Source: Peromyscus leucopus
Lineage: Eukaryota; Chordata; Mammalia; Rodentia; Cricetidae
Assembly (NCBI RefSeq): GCF_004664715.2
Contig: NC_051063.1
Coordinates: forward strand, 142,313,319 to 142,377,318
Direction of reading: 5' to 3'
DNA: 64,000 nucleotides
Below are positions 46,383 through 57,884 of the stretch, one piece after another (the first letter of the stretch is position 1; every line of letters starts with the position of its first letter). The translations under genes and the position numbers were made by a program. The notes below the pieces were generated by a model, which saw only the letters and a program-made list of their open reading frames with translations, was not told the origin of the DNA and did no database searches.

Positions 46383-47218
46383 AAGAGTTTTTGTTTTTGT
46401 TCTATACCCCTCAAATCAAAAACGTTGTGAATTTACATAATTTTGCTTCCCCCAATTGCTTTCCCAACAGTTGAGCCTAAATCTTTTTCCATGTTTGCAG
46501 GCCTAGGAACATATTTCTGTGATCCTTGACAATCGTGATACAGGCTGAGTCGCTTCTATGGGCATTAAGTTGCTAACTGAATACTTACTGAATACCCAGA
46601 CGGCCTTTTGCACAATCCGTGGTCATTTCAAGAATACAATCCAACATTAATTGCCTGGTTATCTTTCCAATACTCATCTCCACAGTTTACTTATTAATAG
46701 ACCCTTGAATCTGTTGCTACTAGAGAAACTGCATTTCTCAGCCATCCATACAAAGAGAAGCAGCCATGAGATCAAGTCCTTGCAAATCAAACATCAACAT
46801 AAACTCAAGCCTGGGAGGTGGAATCTAACTCCACAGGTGTGCACTGCTTTTCTGTTTCCTCTTCTTTTATTGTAGATTAGCTAATGATTGCTCCTGAATC
46901 AGTAAGCCGGTCTGCAACTGTGATGTAATCTGATGTTCACATTAAGAGTAAAAAAAGCTTGTATCTCTTTTGATTATATGGAAACATTATTGGGGGCAGG
47001 AAAAAAAATCTATAAAATCAGTTAAGTCCAATGCTGGTTGAATTTTCTTTGATTTGGAGAGACATATAAATCCTAAGTGGTACAGTCAATGTGTGTGGAT
47101 GTGTGAGGATATTGCATTGGAATGTGTAGCTGTGTGTATGTATTTATCTGTATAGCTAATGAATAAACAGTCTTCAATATCTGTCCCCATGTTTCCTTAT
47201 TTTTATGTTATACATAAA
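46383..47218. other. Single-copy DNA, nothing recognised
   Basis: No exon or repeat recognised. Confidence 0.5.
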
Positions 47219-47366
47219 CACACATATATATATATGTGTGTGTGTGTGTGTGTATATACATATATTTACACATGTGCATGATGTGTATATATGTGCATGA
47301 TTCATGCATATATATAGAGAGAGTATATATATATGGAGAGAGAGAGAAAGAGAGGGAGGGAGAGGC
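47219..47366. repeat. Compound (AT)/(TG)/(GA) low-complexity tract
   Basis: CACATATATATATATGTGTG-type sequence, then TG units, TATATA/CATGCA words and a GAGA-rich end. The first part is self-complementary and could extrude a hairpin. Confidence 0.93.
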
Positions 47367-48039
47367 ATTTTGACATCTTCATATGAAATTCTGTGCATTA
47401 CCACTAATGTTGATTCATCTGAATAACTCATATTTTTTTGTACTACAAAAGCTATAATCCTAAAAGGGCTTATCAGTTCTATTTTCCTTCACCTTTAAAT
47501 TGGCATTTAGCAAAATACGGTCTACTGATTGTGTCTTGCTAAAATTTTCTGCAAACTGAATTTGAGACGCATGGTGTGCGTTAAAGTCTTGGTAGAAAAA
47601 AAATTGCTTAACATGTTTTGTTTTGTTTCTTCCTAACTAACCTGATTAGAAAACACTTTTAAAAAATGAAACTCAAAGTCCCTCTGAGCAAACTGGCAGG
47701 AAAATGTCTGGATGACATGGTAATGCTTCTGGAGGGTAGTAGGAAAGCACACCAGCCATGAAGCAATGGTTTCTGGGAGCTGGGCCATGCAATCCCAGTG
47801 AAAGGAGGCAACAGGGGAGCTAAGGGTTGATCTTCATGTTGATCTTTGTGTCAAAATCCACTTCTAGATGCTGAGGGAAAATGAAGATTGGAAAAGGCCT
47901 CCAAGCTGAGCTCTTCTTGATGCCCAGTGGTCCCTAGGCTACATTTCAACTTCTCCGAGTTCCCCATGTCCTCGGCCTGACTCTCCAAAAATCATTGTCC
48001 ATGTCTGCTTTGAAAACGGATTTAAAAAAAAAAAAAATT
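47367..48039. other. Single-copy DNA, nothing recognised
   Basis: No exon or repeat recognised; an A13 run lies at 48023-48036. Confidence 0.5.
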
Positions 48040-48335
48040 GCATGGGTTCGCATTTCCAGTGACCTTGTTTGCAAGTTTCCCGTTTGTGTGCCCTGGAGGT
48101 GGAGGGCCACTTTTCTCTGCCTTTCAGATGCCCGGGTTTGCACTTGAAATGCTAGTTAACCTTCGCAAAAAAATTATTGTCAGCAATAAATATTTACTTT
48201 TCAAAAATATCCTGAGGAGACTGGAAACAATATGGGCAAATCTCTTTGGTACTGTTTTTTCATTTAGAGATGACAAAAAGTCCAGGGAAAAGTGACAGTT
48301 TTAAGGGCTTTAAAAATATCTAATGCTTTAGGTTG
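48040..48335. other. Conserved-looking noncoding block
   Basis: Even composition, no simple repeats, and AT-rich words such as 'gtcagcaataaatatttac' mixed with a GC-richer start. Reads like a candidate conserved noncoding element. It overlaps an 85-codon frame (48038-48295, +) for which I see no domain. Pure inference from appearance. Confidence 0.25.
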
Positions 48336-50695
48336 GAAATTGGCAGGGAGCCAGGCCCTGTCTTAAAGGGACAGGCACTTTATTATACTTTCTAATTCTT
48401 CCAAAGTCTGTCTTTAGGATATATGAGCTGCCTCTAATATGACTACTCTATTCTCATCCTCTGGTGGTATACTCTGGTCTCAGCTCATAAATTGAAAATT
48501 GAGGATCTGTAAATCAGGACAGACTATTTCAGAGAGCCATTGTGAATTCCCAGTCAAATCTTCCAGTTTATCTTAAATATTTCATCTTAATGTCACCTTA
48601 AGAAAAGTCTTTCATTCGAGTAAGTTACAACATCAAGTTCTAACCTGATTACACTTCTCTGTTGCCCTTCTGCTAGGAGACTGCTTTGCAGCATGAACGC
48701 CATTTCCACCACCCTATTATTGGACTAACAGGAGCCATATTCCCCCACCCAGACCCAAATGATTTTACTATAGACAGATAAAAATTAATGATCTGGATGC
48801 AGAAAGTCTACTAACTGCTTGTGAGGGGGGGGGCACCAACAAGGGTGTTTTCCCTTTATCACTTATTCATTATATTTCTATTATCATTTGGATATATATG
48901 TCCAGACTAACATCTCAAATGTGGGAGATTCTGTGATGGCTGACTTCCCTTATGGGCTAAAGACGTAGTAGCCAAACATCTGTTGTTAAAAATTGCATGT
49001 ATATCTCCCTGCCAGATTCTTAAGTACATGAGCTTCAGCCAACTCCATTTGCCCTTGGATAGCTTTTTAAAAAATTGCCTGACTCAATTCTTGTTCACTG
49101 GAGCCCCCATTCAACAGGTTCAATGGAGTTGAGGCTATTGCCATGTCTATTTGTTTATACAGGGATCAACATATTTCACCCTGCACTGGCCCACTAACAA
49201 GTCTGATGTTGAATTTCTTCATCATTTGATCTAGCATTTAATAACCTGTCAGTTGAAAGGACTTTGAATAAACATTTTTCTTATAATATTTAATACAATT
49301 CAAGAGTGTGTGCCCTGCAGCCAGAGATGAATAGACAAGAGTGACAAGACTCCCTCTTCAGTGATATATATGTATTTCTACACATTCTAATCCTTTAGTC
49401 CTTGAGACTTACAGGCAACAACCTTGGATCCACGAGAATCCAAAAATAAATAAGGTACTAATGCACTGTATGATTTAACTTCCTGTACAAGAGTCTGTTA
49501 ATTGCTGCTCCCTGCTCACTCCAGTCACCTCCCACCTACAATCAACAGAGAGGCTAGGAGCAAGGCTATTCTATTTTTACCAGAATAATTTGAGATTAAC
49601 CTGACATTAAACTTTAAAATTTTCCAGGTGTCTACTTTTGCCCAGACAAGAAGCCCGGCTGGGTCAAGGTTGGAAGGGTGGATTAACGCTGAGCCAGGGA
49701 ATAGGAGGCTAGCCTGACAGTTTGCATCCGACCGTGAAGTCTCACAGGACTGGGGTTGGGATGGGTACCATTCATTTGTGAACTGGTCCAGCTATCAGAT
49801 GATGGAGGAGGAGGAAGATTCTTGGAAAAAAAAAAAAAACACAATGATACCCTTACCCCCTAAATCTATTCAACTTCAAGCTAGCAGAGCTGTGCCAACC
49901 CCATTGAGAGCAGAAGATGCAATGTATCTTCCTGTCTGAGACCCTGATGTGCATAAGGGACCTGAACTAAGGTAAAGATTACAATACACAAGCTAGCCCA
50001 ACCCAGAAACACACCGATATTAAAAATAGGCTAGATTGAAAATGCCATGAGCTGTGTTTTTCTATGTAACCAATTCACTGTCTGGATGTTCGTCTGTGAC
50101 AGCACAGACATAGGACTCAAAGAATCTAAGGCTGACTTAGATTTTAGACATAGGTTATCATCTGCTTTGAAAAGTGAGCTGCTGAGGATTCACTTTCAGA
50201 GGATATGGCCAGTGTGCATGTCATCAAATGAAAAACAATCATACACATAAAAAAAAATATGGCCAGGAAATATTTTTTGTCATCCAGGTTTTTTGGGTTT
50301 TGTTTTTCTTTTTGGAAGATATCCATAGGTTTCATCCCACCCTGTCTGCTAATTATGTTTCAATTCCATTTTAAGACGAGTTCTCATTCCCCTACAAGAC
50401 TTTTTTGCCAAAATGTTTTCCCTTAAATTGGGCCAATGACCAAAAGGGAGGAGGCCAAAAATAAAGAAAAAAGAAGAAAACACCTCTTTCTTCTTTCTCT
50501 TGAGGTTCAAGAAGACCATTCCACCTTCAAGAGACCAGAGCTGGCACCTGACACAACAGAGCACACACTTGCCCCATCTGTCACCTACTTGCCACGGTGG
50601 CCCCTGCAGTCATCTGTGCCAGGGGAGAAATACATTTTTTTTTAGAATTACCCAAGCATCTGATCAGACATTATATTGATAGACAAGTTAAATGT
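48336..50695. other. Single-copy DNA, nothing recognised
   Basis: About 2.4 kb with no recognised exon or transposon. Small features: a G9 run (48826-48834) and an A14 run (49826-49839). Confidence 0.45.
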
Positions 50696-50817
50696 TATTT
50701 CAGTCAAGCATATCGACTTATGACTGTAATCACATCCCAGAGGAGGCTGAGGCAGGAAGGTCAGAAGTTCAAGGTCTGTCTGAATTTCATAGGGAGACCC
50801 TGTCTAAAAAAGAAAAT
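50696..50817 (+). mobile_element. Diverged B1-like SINE
   Basis: 'gactgtaatcacatcccaga', 'aggctgaggcaggaaggtca', 'gttcaaggtctgtctgaat', 'gggagaccctgtctaaaaaa' follow the B1 order; start degraded. A TATA/GATA-rich tract (50818-50872) follows the tail. Confidence 0.75.
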
Positions 50818-50872
50818 CTGTATATATAGATATATGTGTAGATATATAGAGATCTACAGATATAGCTATCAT

Positions 50873-51935
50873 TTATAATTTTAAACTTGTATTCAAAAGA
50901 TAAAAGTATTATTCTTCAAATAAACCATAAAATTTATTCAGTCTAAGTGATAAAGTTATTTATATAAACCAATGACCTACAAGTTCGTATTCTATAGACA
51001 CTTACCAAAGTTTTAAAAATTGATATGTTCTTCCCTCCCCTGTCATATGGTCAAATGTCTTCCACCTCCAATCCTGCCCCTAAAGGAAGAGCAGGACACA
51101 TAATCTCTTTCCGGTTCCCTGTGGGCAAACACAAAGAATCCACATCCTGTCACCAGCAACTTCTAAAGTGGTTGCTAGAAGAGGGAAAAATGATACAATT
51201 ATATTTTAATTAAAAAAATAAATCATCAAAAAATAAAATAAATAAGGAGACTGCTAAAGAATGCTTTTCCCTCCAGGATAATCTGTAGAGGGACTACTTC
51301 CTCCTCACAAGCTTTCATGGCTCACCAACTGGGATTAAAAGTGAGTCACAGCCAACAGCAAAACTCTGGGGGAAGGGCTGAGAGCCCTGACTCCAACCTC
51401 CTATTCTTCAAGTGTGATAGGCTACATTTAATTAAATACACTGTAGATTAAATCTGCCAAAAGATGGGGCTGGAGAAAGACTCAAATTATGATTGCTTAG
51501 CATTGGCACTCTGAAAAGACCTTGGGAATTCCTACATTGTTTGCTCAACAGAAATAAGCTCTTTATCTAGGAATGCACTCAGCCTCATGGCCACATCAAG
51601 GATGCCTTCTAGTGAGAATTCTGGGCAATGATGGAGACTGTCAAGCCTTTTACTTCTTCCTTCACCTCTGCATCACTTTGATACTTTTATGATAACAACT
51701 GACAAAGAAATTTAAGATGGTGCATGCACTCCCTTTGCTATGCGCTGTGTCGCTGCCTAGTCTCTTTTGTATGCTAGGTGGAATCAAGTAACATTCCAAA
51801 CATTCCATTTTCTCATTGAGCTTATTGTGTGGTTGTCGCAGATACAACTTCTTCCTGAGAGACACTGTAGTTTTCATCATTTAGAGATCGATTTAGATGA
51901 CTGCGGGGTGGGGGTGGGGGGGCAAACGTGCTTAC
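50873..51935. other. Single-copy DNA with a G-rich tract
   Basis: No exon or transposon recognised. A G-rich tract lies at 51902-51921 (runs of 4, 5 and 7 G separated by single T). Confidence 0.45.
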
Positions 51936-52232
51936 TGTACAGGTTTGAAGACAGGAGCTTAGATCCCAAAACCCACAGAAAGAGTCAGGCATGGCCACAT
52001 GCACTCCTGTAATCTCAGCACTGTGAAGACAAAGACAGGAGAATCTTCTGGACTTGCTGGCCCCAGGCCTAGCCTATGATTCAGTGAGAGATCCTGCCTC
52101 AAAGGAATAAGGTATCACAGGATGCCTGACTTCTTCCTTTGGACTCTGCGAGCTTGCTGATAGAGGTGTAAACATCCATATTCACATCCACACATATGCA
52201 CATACACTACACTCACATATGTACCTATGCAC

Positions 52233-52235
<3 letters not shown>
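51936..52235 (+). mobile_element. B4/RSINE-type composite SINE, diverged
   Basis: tRNA-like head remnant ('aggtttgaagacaggagctt', 'agatcccaaaacccacag'), B1-like middle ('gtcaggcatggccacatgca', 'tgtaatctcagcactgtgaa', 'agagatcctgcctcaaagga') and a CA-rich 3' part running into the next microsatellite. Confidence 0.7.

Positions 52236-52275
<40 letters not shown>
52236..52275. repeat. (CA)n microsatellite at the SINE tail
   Basis: About 20 CA units continuous with the CA-rich tail of the preceding SINE, probably seeded by it. Confidence 0.97.
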
Positions 52276-52279
<4 letters not shown>

Positions 52280-53719
52280 ATAGAAGTGCCTATAAAACTC
52301 AAAAGTACATCAATTCCACCCAATGTTCAATGTCCCCCTAATAAAGATAAGCTAAGTCGTTAGTCCAATATACCACGCCAACCAACCATGAGCTGTGACA
52401 TGGCACTGCTGGCAGAGAACTTAGCAGAACCATTTTATTAGGCTTTGCCTCAGCAGGGAAGAGCAAAGGGCCTCACAGATGCAAAACTAATGGCCAGCGA
52501 ACAAAGAGGGTAAGACCAGTTTTCCTTACTAATCAAGAGGCTCTGGGTCCCTGGGGTCGGTATCTGTCTCATATCCACCGGTCAACGTGTTCTACCTGGC
52601 TGGGTTTAATTTGTTATTTATGTCAGCTTTGCATATTTGTAAGGTTCAAGGGTTTATTGCCCTGGCCTGACCTTAGCAAGTTGGAGTTAACATGTGGCTC
52701 TCTAGTAGCAGTTTCTTTCCAATAAACTTTACTTGAAAGAACATGTGTGATAGATTTTGCTGGTGATTAAAAAGAACATTTCTACGTCCATCGTTCCTCA
52801 GTTTGGTTTTGAAGTCCCATTGAACGCCACCTCTGAACTTGAAAAGAAAAAAATCCAAAATATTGTTCTCTTTTAAAATTCATTGAAGATCTTTTCTGTC
52901 CTTTGAGTTGTAGAGTACCGGTTTATTTTCAGTTCTTTGAAACGGTCCCTATAGTCTGTTAAGCTGAGTTAACCAATATATCTCTTGATGGTTCATGACA
53001 TTTGGTAAATAGTTTACTTTGGGTTGTGAGGATTATTGGAGTTTGCTTTGCAATTTCTAGCTTAAAAATATAAAAAATGACTCAGTGAGCTTAGTTTTGT
53101 CAACAGCAAGTTATTAGTCAGCATGGCTAATGGAAATAAGCCTGCTCATGGAAGACTTCCTATCATCACTGGCAAGAACTACTTCCAAGATGGAACACAT
53201 CTTATCAGTGACAAGCAGCCTGGGTCTTACAGAGTAAAATCCCAGGTTCCACAGACTAGAATTTGGCTTCCGGGAGCTACGCCCACATCGAGTGACCTAA
53301 TTCGTCATGTTCTGCCTGGAACTTTCTCTTCTAAAGTTAAAGTTCCTATGTTCCAAGAATGGAGTCAAGTGAACCAAGATGATCAGTTGACCTATAGTCC
53401 CCTGTCTCCCAGGAGAGGTTTCCAACTCTCTTTTCTTCAGGTAGATACGGTCACCTATAAAACGTAAATGCTCTCTTGGAGATCTAAGAGACAGAGACAG
53501 TAATTGGAATCTAAACAAATTCATTGATCTATTCACTGGGGTGCAAATGGACACAGCTTTGCCTTAACCACTGAAGCTGCTGCCAACATGAACTTGGTCA
53601 TTTCCATTCATTTAAGAGTTATGAAATGGGCCTTAGTAATAGTATCTTCAATATGTAAGGCATTTTCATTTTCTTTGGTTTTTCCCCCCTTTTTTGGTGC
53701 TTTTCTGCTTTTTGTTTAT
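52276..53719. other. Single-copy DNA, nothing recognised
   Basis: About 1.4 kb. A 114-codon frame (53123-53467, +) begins MANGNKPAHGR and has no recognisable domain; an opposing 85-codon frame overlaps it. No support for coding. Confidence 0.45.
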
Positions 53720-53867
53720 TTGGGTTTGTATTTTCAAGACAGGGTTTTTCTGTGTAGTCCTGGCTGTGCTGGAACTCTCTCTGTAGACTAGGCTGGGCTC
53801 AAGCTCAGAGAACCTGAGTCTGCCTCTAGAGTGCTGGGATAAAAGGTGTGCACCATCACCACCCGGC
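53720..53867 (-). mobile_element. B1 SINE, minus strand, diverged
   Basis: 'caagacagggtttttctgtg', 'tagactaggctgggctcaag', 'agtgctgggataaaaggtgt' and 'accatcaccacccggc' form a full reverse B1. Flanks 'ttctgctttttgttt' and 'ttctactttttcatt' may be a decayed target duplication. Confidence 0.93.
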
Positions 53868-54203
53868 ACCTGTTCTACTTTTTCATTTCAAAACCCTATA
53901 GACTTTGTGAGGTCTTGGACCACAGCAGATGTTAATTGCGTCCTTAGTAAATATGGAAAACAGTGGTCAGACTTGTCTGGACAGTAAATGAATATGAATG
54001 ACTGAGCCCTGAACATCAGGATTGTTGGTAAATCAGCCATATTCTCTAGGAAACCTGAATGGAAACCAACCCACAACCCTAGAGACATGTGTCTTCCCAA
54101 AGTCCTTTGTTTCCTGAGATTGCCGTCTTTTAGATATGTAAAGATGTACTATGCCATATTACATCTTGCCATCTTAAAATAAGAGTAAAATTTATGGCTT
54201 CTG
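53868..54203. other. Single-copy DNA, nothing recognised
   Basis: No exon or repeat recognised; its last 17 bases form the left target duplication of the next B1. Confidence 0.5.
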
Positions 54204-54372
54204 GAGCCAGGTATGATGGTACATGCTTTTAATCCCAGTGCTCAGGAAGTAGAGGCAAGTGGATCTAGGTGAGCTCCAGGCTAGCCTGGTCTACAAAAAG
54301 AGTTGCAGGACAACCAGGGATACACAGAGAAACCCTGTCTCCAAAAACCAAAGAAATAAAAAGTAAGCAAAT
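54204..54372 (+). mobile_element. B1 SINE, complete, diverged, with target duplication
   Basis: 'gagccaggtatgatggtaca', 'gcttttaatcccagtgctca', 'aggctagcctggtctaca' and 'cagagaaaccctgtctcc' plus an A-rich tail. The flanks aaaatttatggcttctg (54187-54203) and aaaattatggcttctg (54373-54388) differ by one T. Confidence 0.95.
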
Positions 54373-54388
54373 AAAATTATGGCTTCTG

Positions 54389-55358
54389 TAGCACAAAACA
54401 ATCCAAATCAGATCTAAATGATGTGAGACTGGAATTAACAGGAAATGTTTTGATATATTTAGGACATGAACATGGTATATCATCTCTATGTATAAATTAG
54501 AAATATTTTTAAAAATATACCTGTCATAGAAACATGTTTATTCTATTTCCACAACTGTGGGTAGCACTTATAACAGGAAAGTAGGAGTTTGCATCGTGAG
54601 AAAAGACTATTATCCAACAGATTTGTGTTTAAATCCCTCAAAGATGCTGCAGGTGTTTCCAAGAAAGGTTTTCTATTTTCCACAGTGTTCCAGATGATGT
54701 GGGAGCAGTCACGCTTCAATGGCAAGACTGGGTGCCGTGACTCCACCTCTTTGTCTCGACAGCTTACACACCTGTAACGTCTCTGTCTTTCTTCTCTTCT
54801 GGCATTGCCCATTTCTATAGGTCCAACTCAAGTGCCATGCAAATATATTTCTTGAACAGAGCCCTCCACCTTAGGAGTGTGTGCTCATGCAATGGGCAGG
54901 CCTACCGGCACTTGTGCGTATAGAAGAGGTGGGGCGACCACAGTGGGGACGTGAAGCGCTGAATGGGAATTGGGCTGCAAGTGCATTATTGAGGGTTTAT
55001 ATCTTCCTTTGAAGTATACAGCATTAGCCACTGTCAGAGAGAGGATACCAAGCCAGACAGTAATTGCAATAATGGAACAGACAAATGGTCTGTGTCCCCA
55101 TTAAAGTCATCAACACCTCTAATTTTTGAAAGGGGCTTGTTTGAAATACAGTAATTGTGATTATGTTGTCCATAAAGGCTATGGGCGATCAGCAATTGTC
55201 AGCATGCCCAGTGCCGTTCTCACATCCTTCTGGGCAGAGCTAACAAACTCTGAATGCTAAAGCACAGTTTGTTTCTGAACCACCTTAGGAAGGGGGTGTT
55301 TACAATGTTTAAAAGTTGAGAGTTGAATGTGGCATCATGTAGCATTTTCCTTTGTAAT

Positions 55359-55360
<2 letters not shown>
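54389..55360. other. Single-copy DNA with conserved-looking block
   Basis: No transposon recognised. 54990-55200 ('cagtaattgcaataatgg', 'aaatacagtaattgtgatta') is even and AT-rich with repeated CAGTAATTG words, as seen in many developmental enhancers; function not shown. Confidence 0.4.

Positions 55361-55423
<63 letters not shown>
55361..55423. repeat. (TC)n microsatellite, about 31 units
   Basis: Perfect polypyrimidine/polypurine dinucleotide tract. Frames through it encode SLSLSL and are artefacts. Confidence 0.98.
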
Positions 55424-55428
<5 letters not shown>

Positions 55429-55551
55429 CATGCCCATGGCATGCAGGCTTTATTCAGAAACCAAAGAGTATTGGTCCATCATCCCAATGCAAGTCAACCT
55501 TTGGCATAATTATGCCTCCTCCAATTCTCTGTTTCCTTGATAATAACCTGC

Positions 55552-55570
55552 ACACAGACACACACACACA

Positions 55571-55625
<55 letters not shown>
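55552..55625. repeat. (CA)n microsatellite with CAGA interruptions at the start
   Basis: CA units with two GA interruptions, then about 27 uninterrupted units, 130 bp after the TC tract. Confidence 0.98.
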
Positions 55626-55627
<2 letters not shown>

Positions 55628-57132
55628 CTGTTTCCCTTACAATGACTCTTCTTTTCTTTTTCCCTTGGGTTTCAATGAAGTTACAATCAGAAAACAACTG
55701 ATAACACAGATTTTGTGTAGCGGATGCCTCACAGTTGAATATTGAAAGAAAGTTAGCTTCTCTAACAAGTCTCGGGAATGTTCCTCAGAGCTCTGAGAGC
55801 CCAAGTCTTGCAATAAAAATGCTTACTTTTATGAAGACAAAAAGACTAAGATATCTCAGCTCATCTCAGAGGTCAGTGAGCACTGAGAACAGACTACTTG
55901 GAGTAGACAGTGGGTGTTTGTGAATTCTTAGTTCACACTGAAGGACAGGAGCATTTCAGCAGAAGGGTCATCACCTACTGGATAGAAATATAGGAAATAA
56001 AAATAATTAGAGGTGCCATCTGCTTAGTCTGCACTGCCTTTCTTCTAAGCATCGAGCCCCTAATCTAAAAATAACTGCTTACAACCCACACCGCCTCTTA
56101 GAAAAATCACATTAAAAAGAACCTTTCATCTCACTTCTGGCCTGCCCTGATCCAACACTCTGACTTTACCATTTTGTCTTTAACAAGATCCTAGGCCATT
56201 GAGAGAGACCTGTATGCAGTGACATTTATGGACTAACATTTTACTATTTAATTATTTTCCCCATCTTCCAAGATTCCTCTCTCCATTCTGGCAAGCCATC
56301 GTTTCTTCCCAAGAGTAAATATATAAAAGCCTACTGTTAAAACACTTAGCAGGCCTTCTCTGTCAAGGCTGTGAACTAGTGTCCACTCCATTTGGAGGTC
56401 TCTCCTCCTCTTTCTCTTCCTTTGTTTAAAATATGCTGACCACACAGTGACCTCTCCTAACCCATCGGTCGAAAATTACAACCAGCCACACAAACAAGCA
56501 GCTGGGGTCAGAAGGAGCAGGGTCTGCTCAAAGTTAGTAATCATACATTAATTCCCTGACATAATTAATCAAAATTAACCACCGTTATCTAGCAAGAAAC
56601 CTTTACCCTATTACAAAGGGGTCAATTTGCGAACCACTTGAGCCTGGGAGTTTGGTACAAATAGCATACACCCTTCATCCGGGATGCCCTAAGTAGGGAA
56701 AAATGTCTTTGAAGTCCCAAATCTACTAGATTTAGATATAATTTCATCAATCAAGTTAAAAGCCTGCCTCCCTCCAGAAGGATTCCATGGAGCTCTGTCA
56801 AGCGGCTCCATGAGTGGTGACTGAGAATCCATTTGTAAGGTTTTTTCAATCACAAGTCAACGAGAGTGGGTCTGACCTGACAAAGGAGCCAAGAGTTTAT
56901 CAAATTGAAGAGGAAGGAGAGAGATTTGTGGAGGGACCGTTTCTCACTTGCAGGGGCAGTCGTAAATTGGCTGTGTGTTATGTGTGTTATGCACATAAGG
57001 GGTGTGCTTTCATTTTCAAGATGAAGCCTGCCAGGTGTTTAGCATGGAGATTTACATGGTACAGGCAGGAAGTCTAAAAAAATAAAAAAACGTAGAAGAA
57101 AAGGATCTGTTGAGCCACAGTGCATAAGAGTG

Positions 57133-57135
<3 letters not shown>
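55626..57135. other. Single-copy DNA with homeodomain-like word cluster
   Basis: No transposon or exon recognised. 56535-56625 packs several TAAT cores ('tagtaatcatacattaattc', 'gacataattaatc', 'aaaattaacc'), a GATA-like 'ttatct' and a SOX-like 'acaaag' in about 90 bp. Confidence 0.4.

Positions 57136-57179
<44 letters not shown>
57136..57179. repeat. (GT)n microsatellite
   Basis: About 22 perfect GT units. Confidence 0.98.
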
Positions 57180-57182
<3 letters not shown>

Positions 57183-57884
57183 GAAACACTGTGGGAGCAA
57201 CAGAGAGAGATACGCATAGATCCCTAGTTGCAGGAGATGTGAAGCATCATTGGAACAGGGGGCCTCTCACCAATTACTTCTGATATCTCTAGAGACTGAA
57301 GGAGCTCCCAAGGCTCACCCCTCCCATATTCCTTCGGTTGGTCTTGTGACATCATTAATGTGCCTAGAAATTAACTTTTATGACAATATTAAAAACCAAG
57401 AAGAGAACCCTGGTGGGCATCTTTTGTGTTTGGAAAGGATGGAGCAGATCACAGATTTCACAGGAAAATGGTGTGACCAACTTCTGACTTAAAGTTCAGA
57501 AAGACATTGGCATGGACCATGGCCACCTAGGAAATGGATCCCAACAGAATGACTATAGCTTATAATTGTTCCCTTCAATACTGGACTAAAAACTCTACAC
57601 TACATATTTTCAAATTCTTACTCTGTACTATTTTTTCCCTAGGTTTTAATAAAATATCAATTCATAGTAGACATTTCAGTAAATTTGTTCATTTCCATGG
57701 GCCCCGGATACTTACTGAGCAATTCTTGAGTATTAGCAGAACAGTCACATACATCTATAGATGTGGAAACTTAATATATGGTTGATTTGTCAAAGCCAGT
57801 ATGCACTTGGAAGCGTTATAAGTATCCTCACCTTCTATTTGAACTTGAGTCCACTCTACAGATGTACAAGTGGAGGCCCAAGAA
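57180..57884. other. Single-copy DNA, nothing recognised
   Basis: No exon or repeat recognised. Confidence 0.5.

Noticed and set aside
47219..47300. Palindromic AT/TG tract as a microRNA precursor or functional hairpin
   Set aside because: The fold comes from alternating dinucleotides; no stable mismatch-containing stem typical of a microRNA precursor.
53123..53467. 114-codon frame starting MANGNKPAHGR
   Set aside because: I recognise no family, a minus-strand frame overlaps it, and there is no sign of exon structure. Kept only as a low-value candidate for a conservation test.
55323..55745. 140-codon frame with SLSLSL and THTHTH runs
   Set aside because: It is created by the TC and CA microsatellites; no protein sequence outside them is recognisable.
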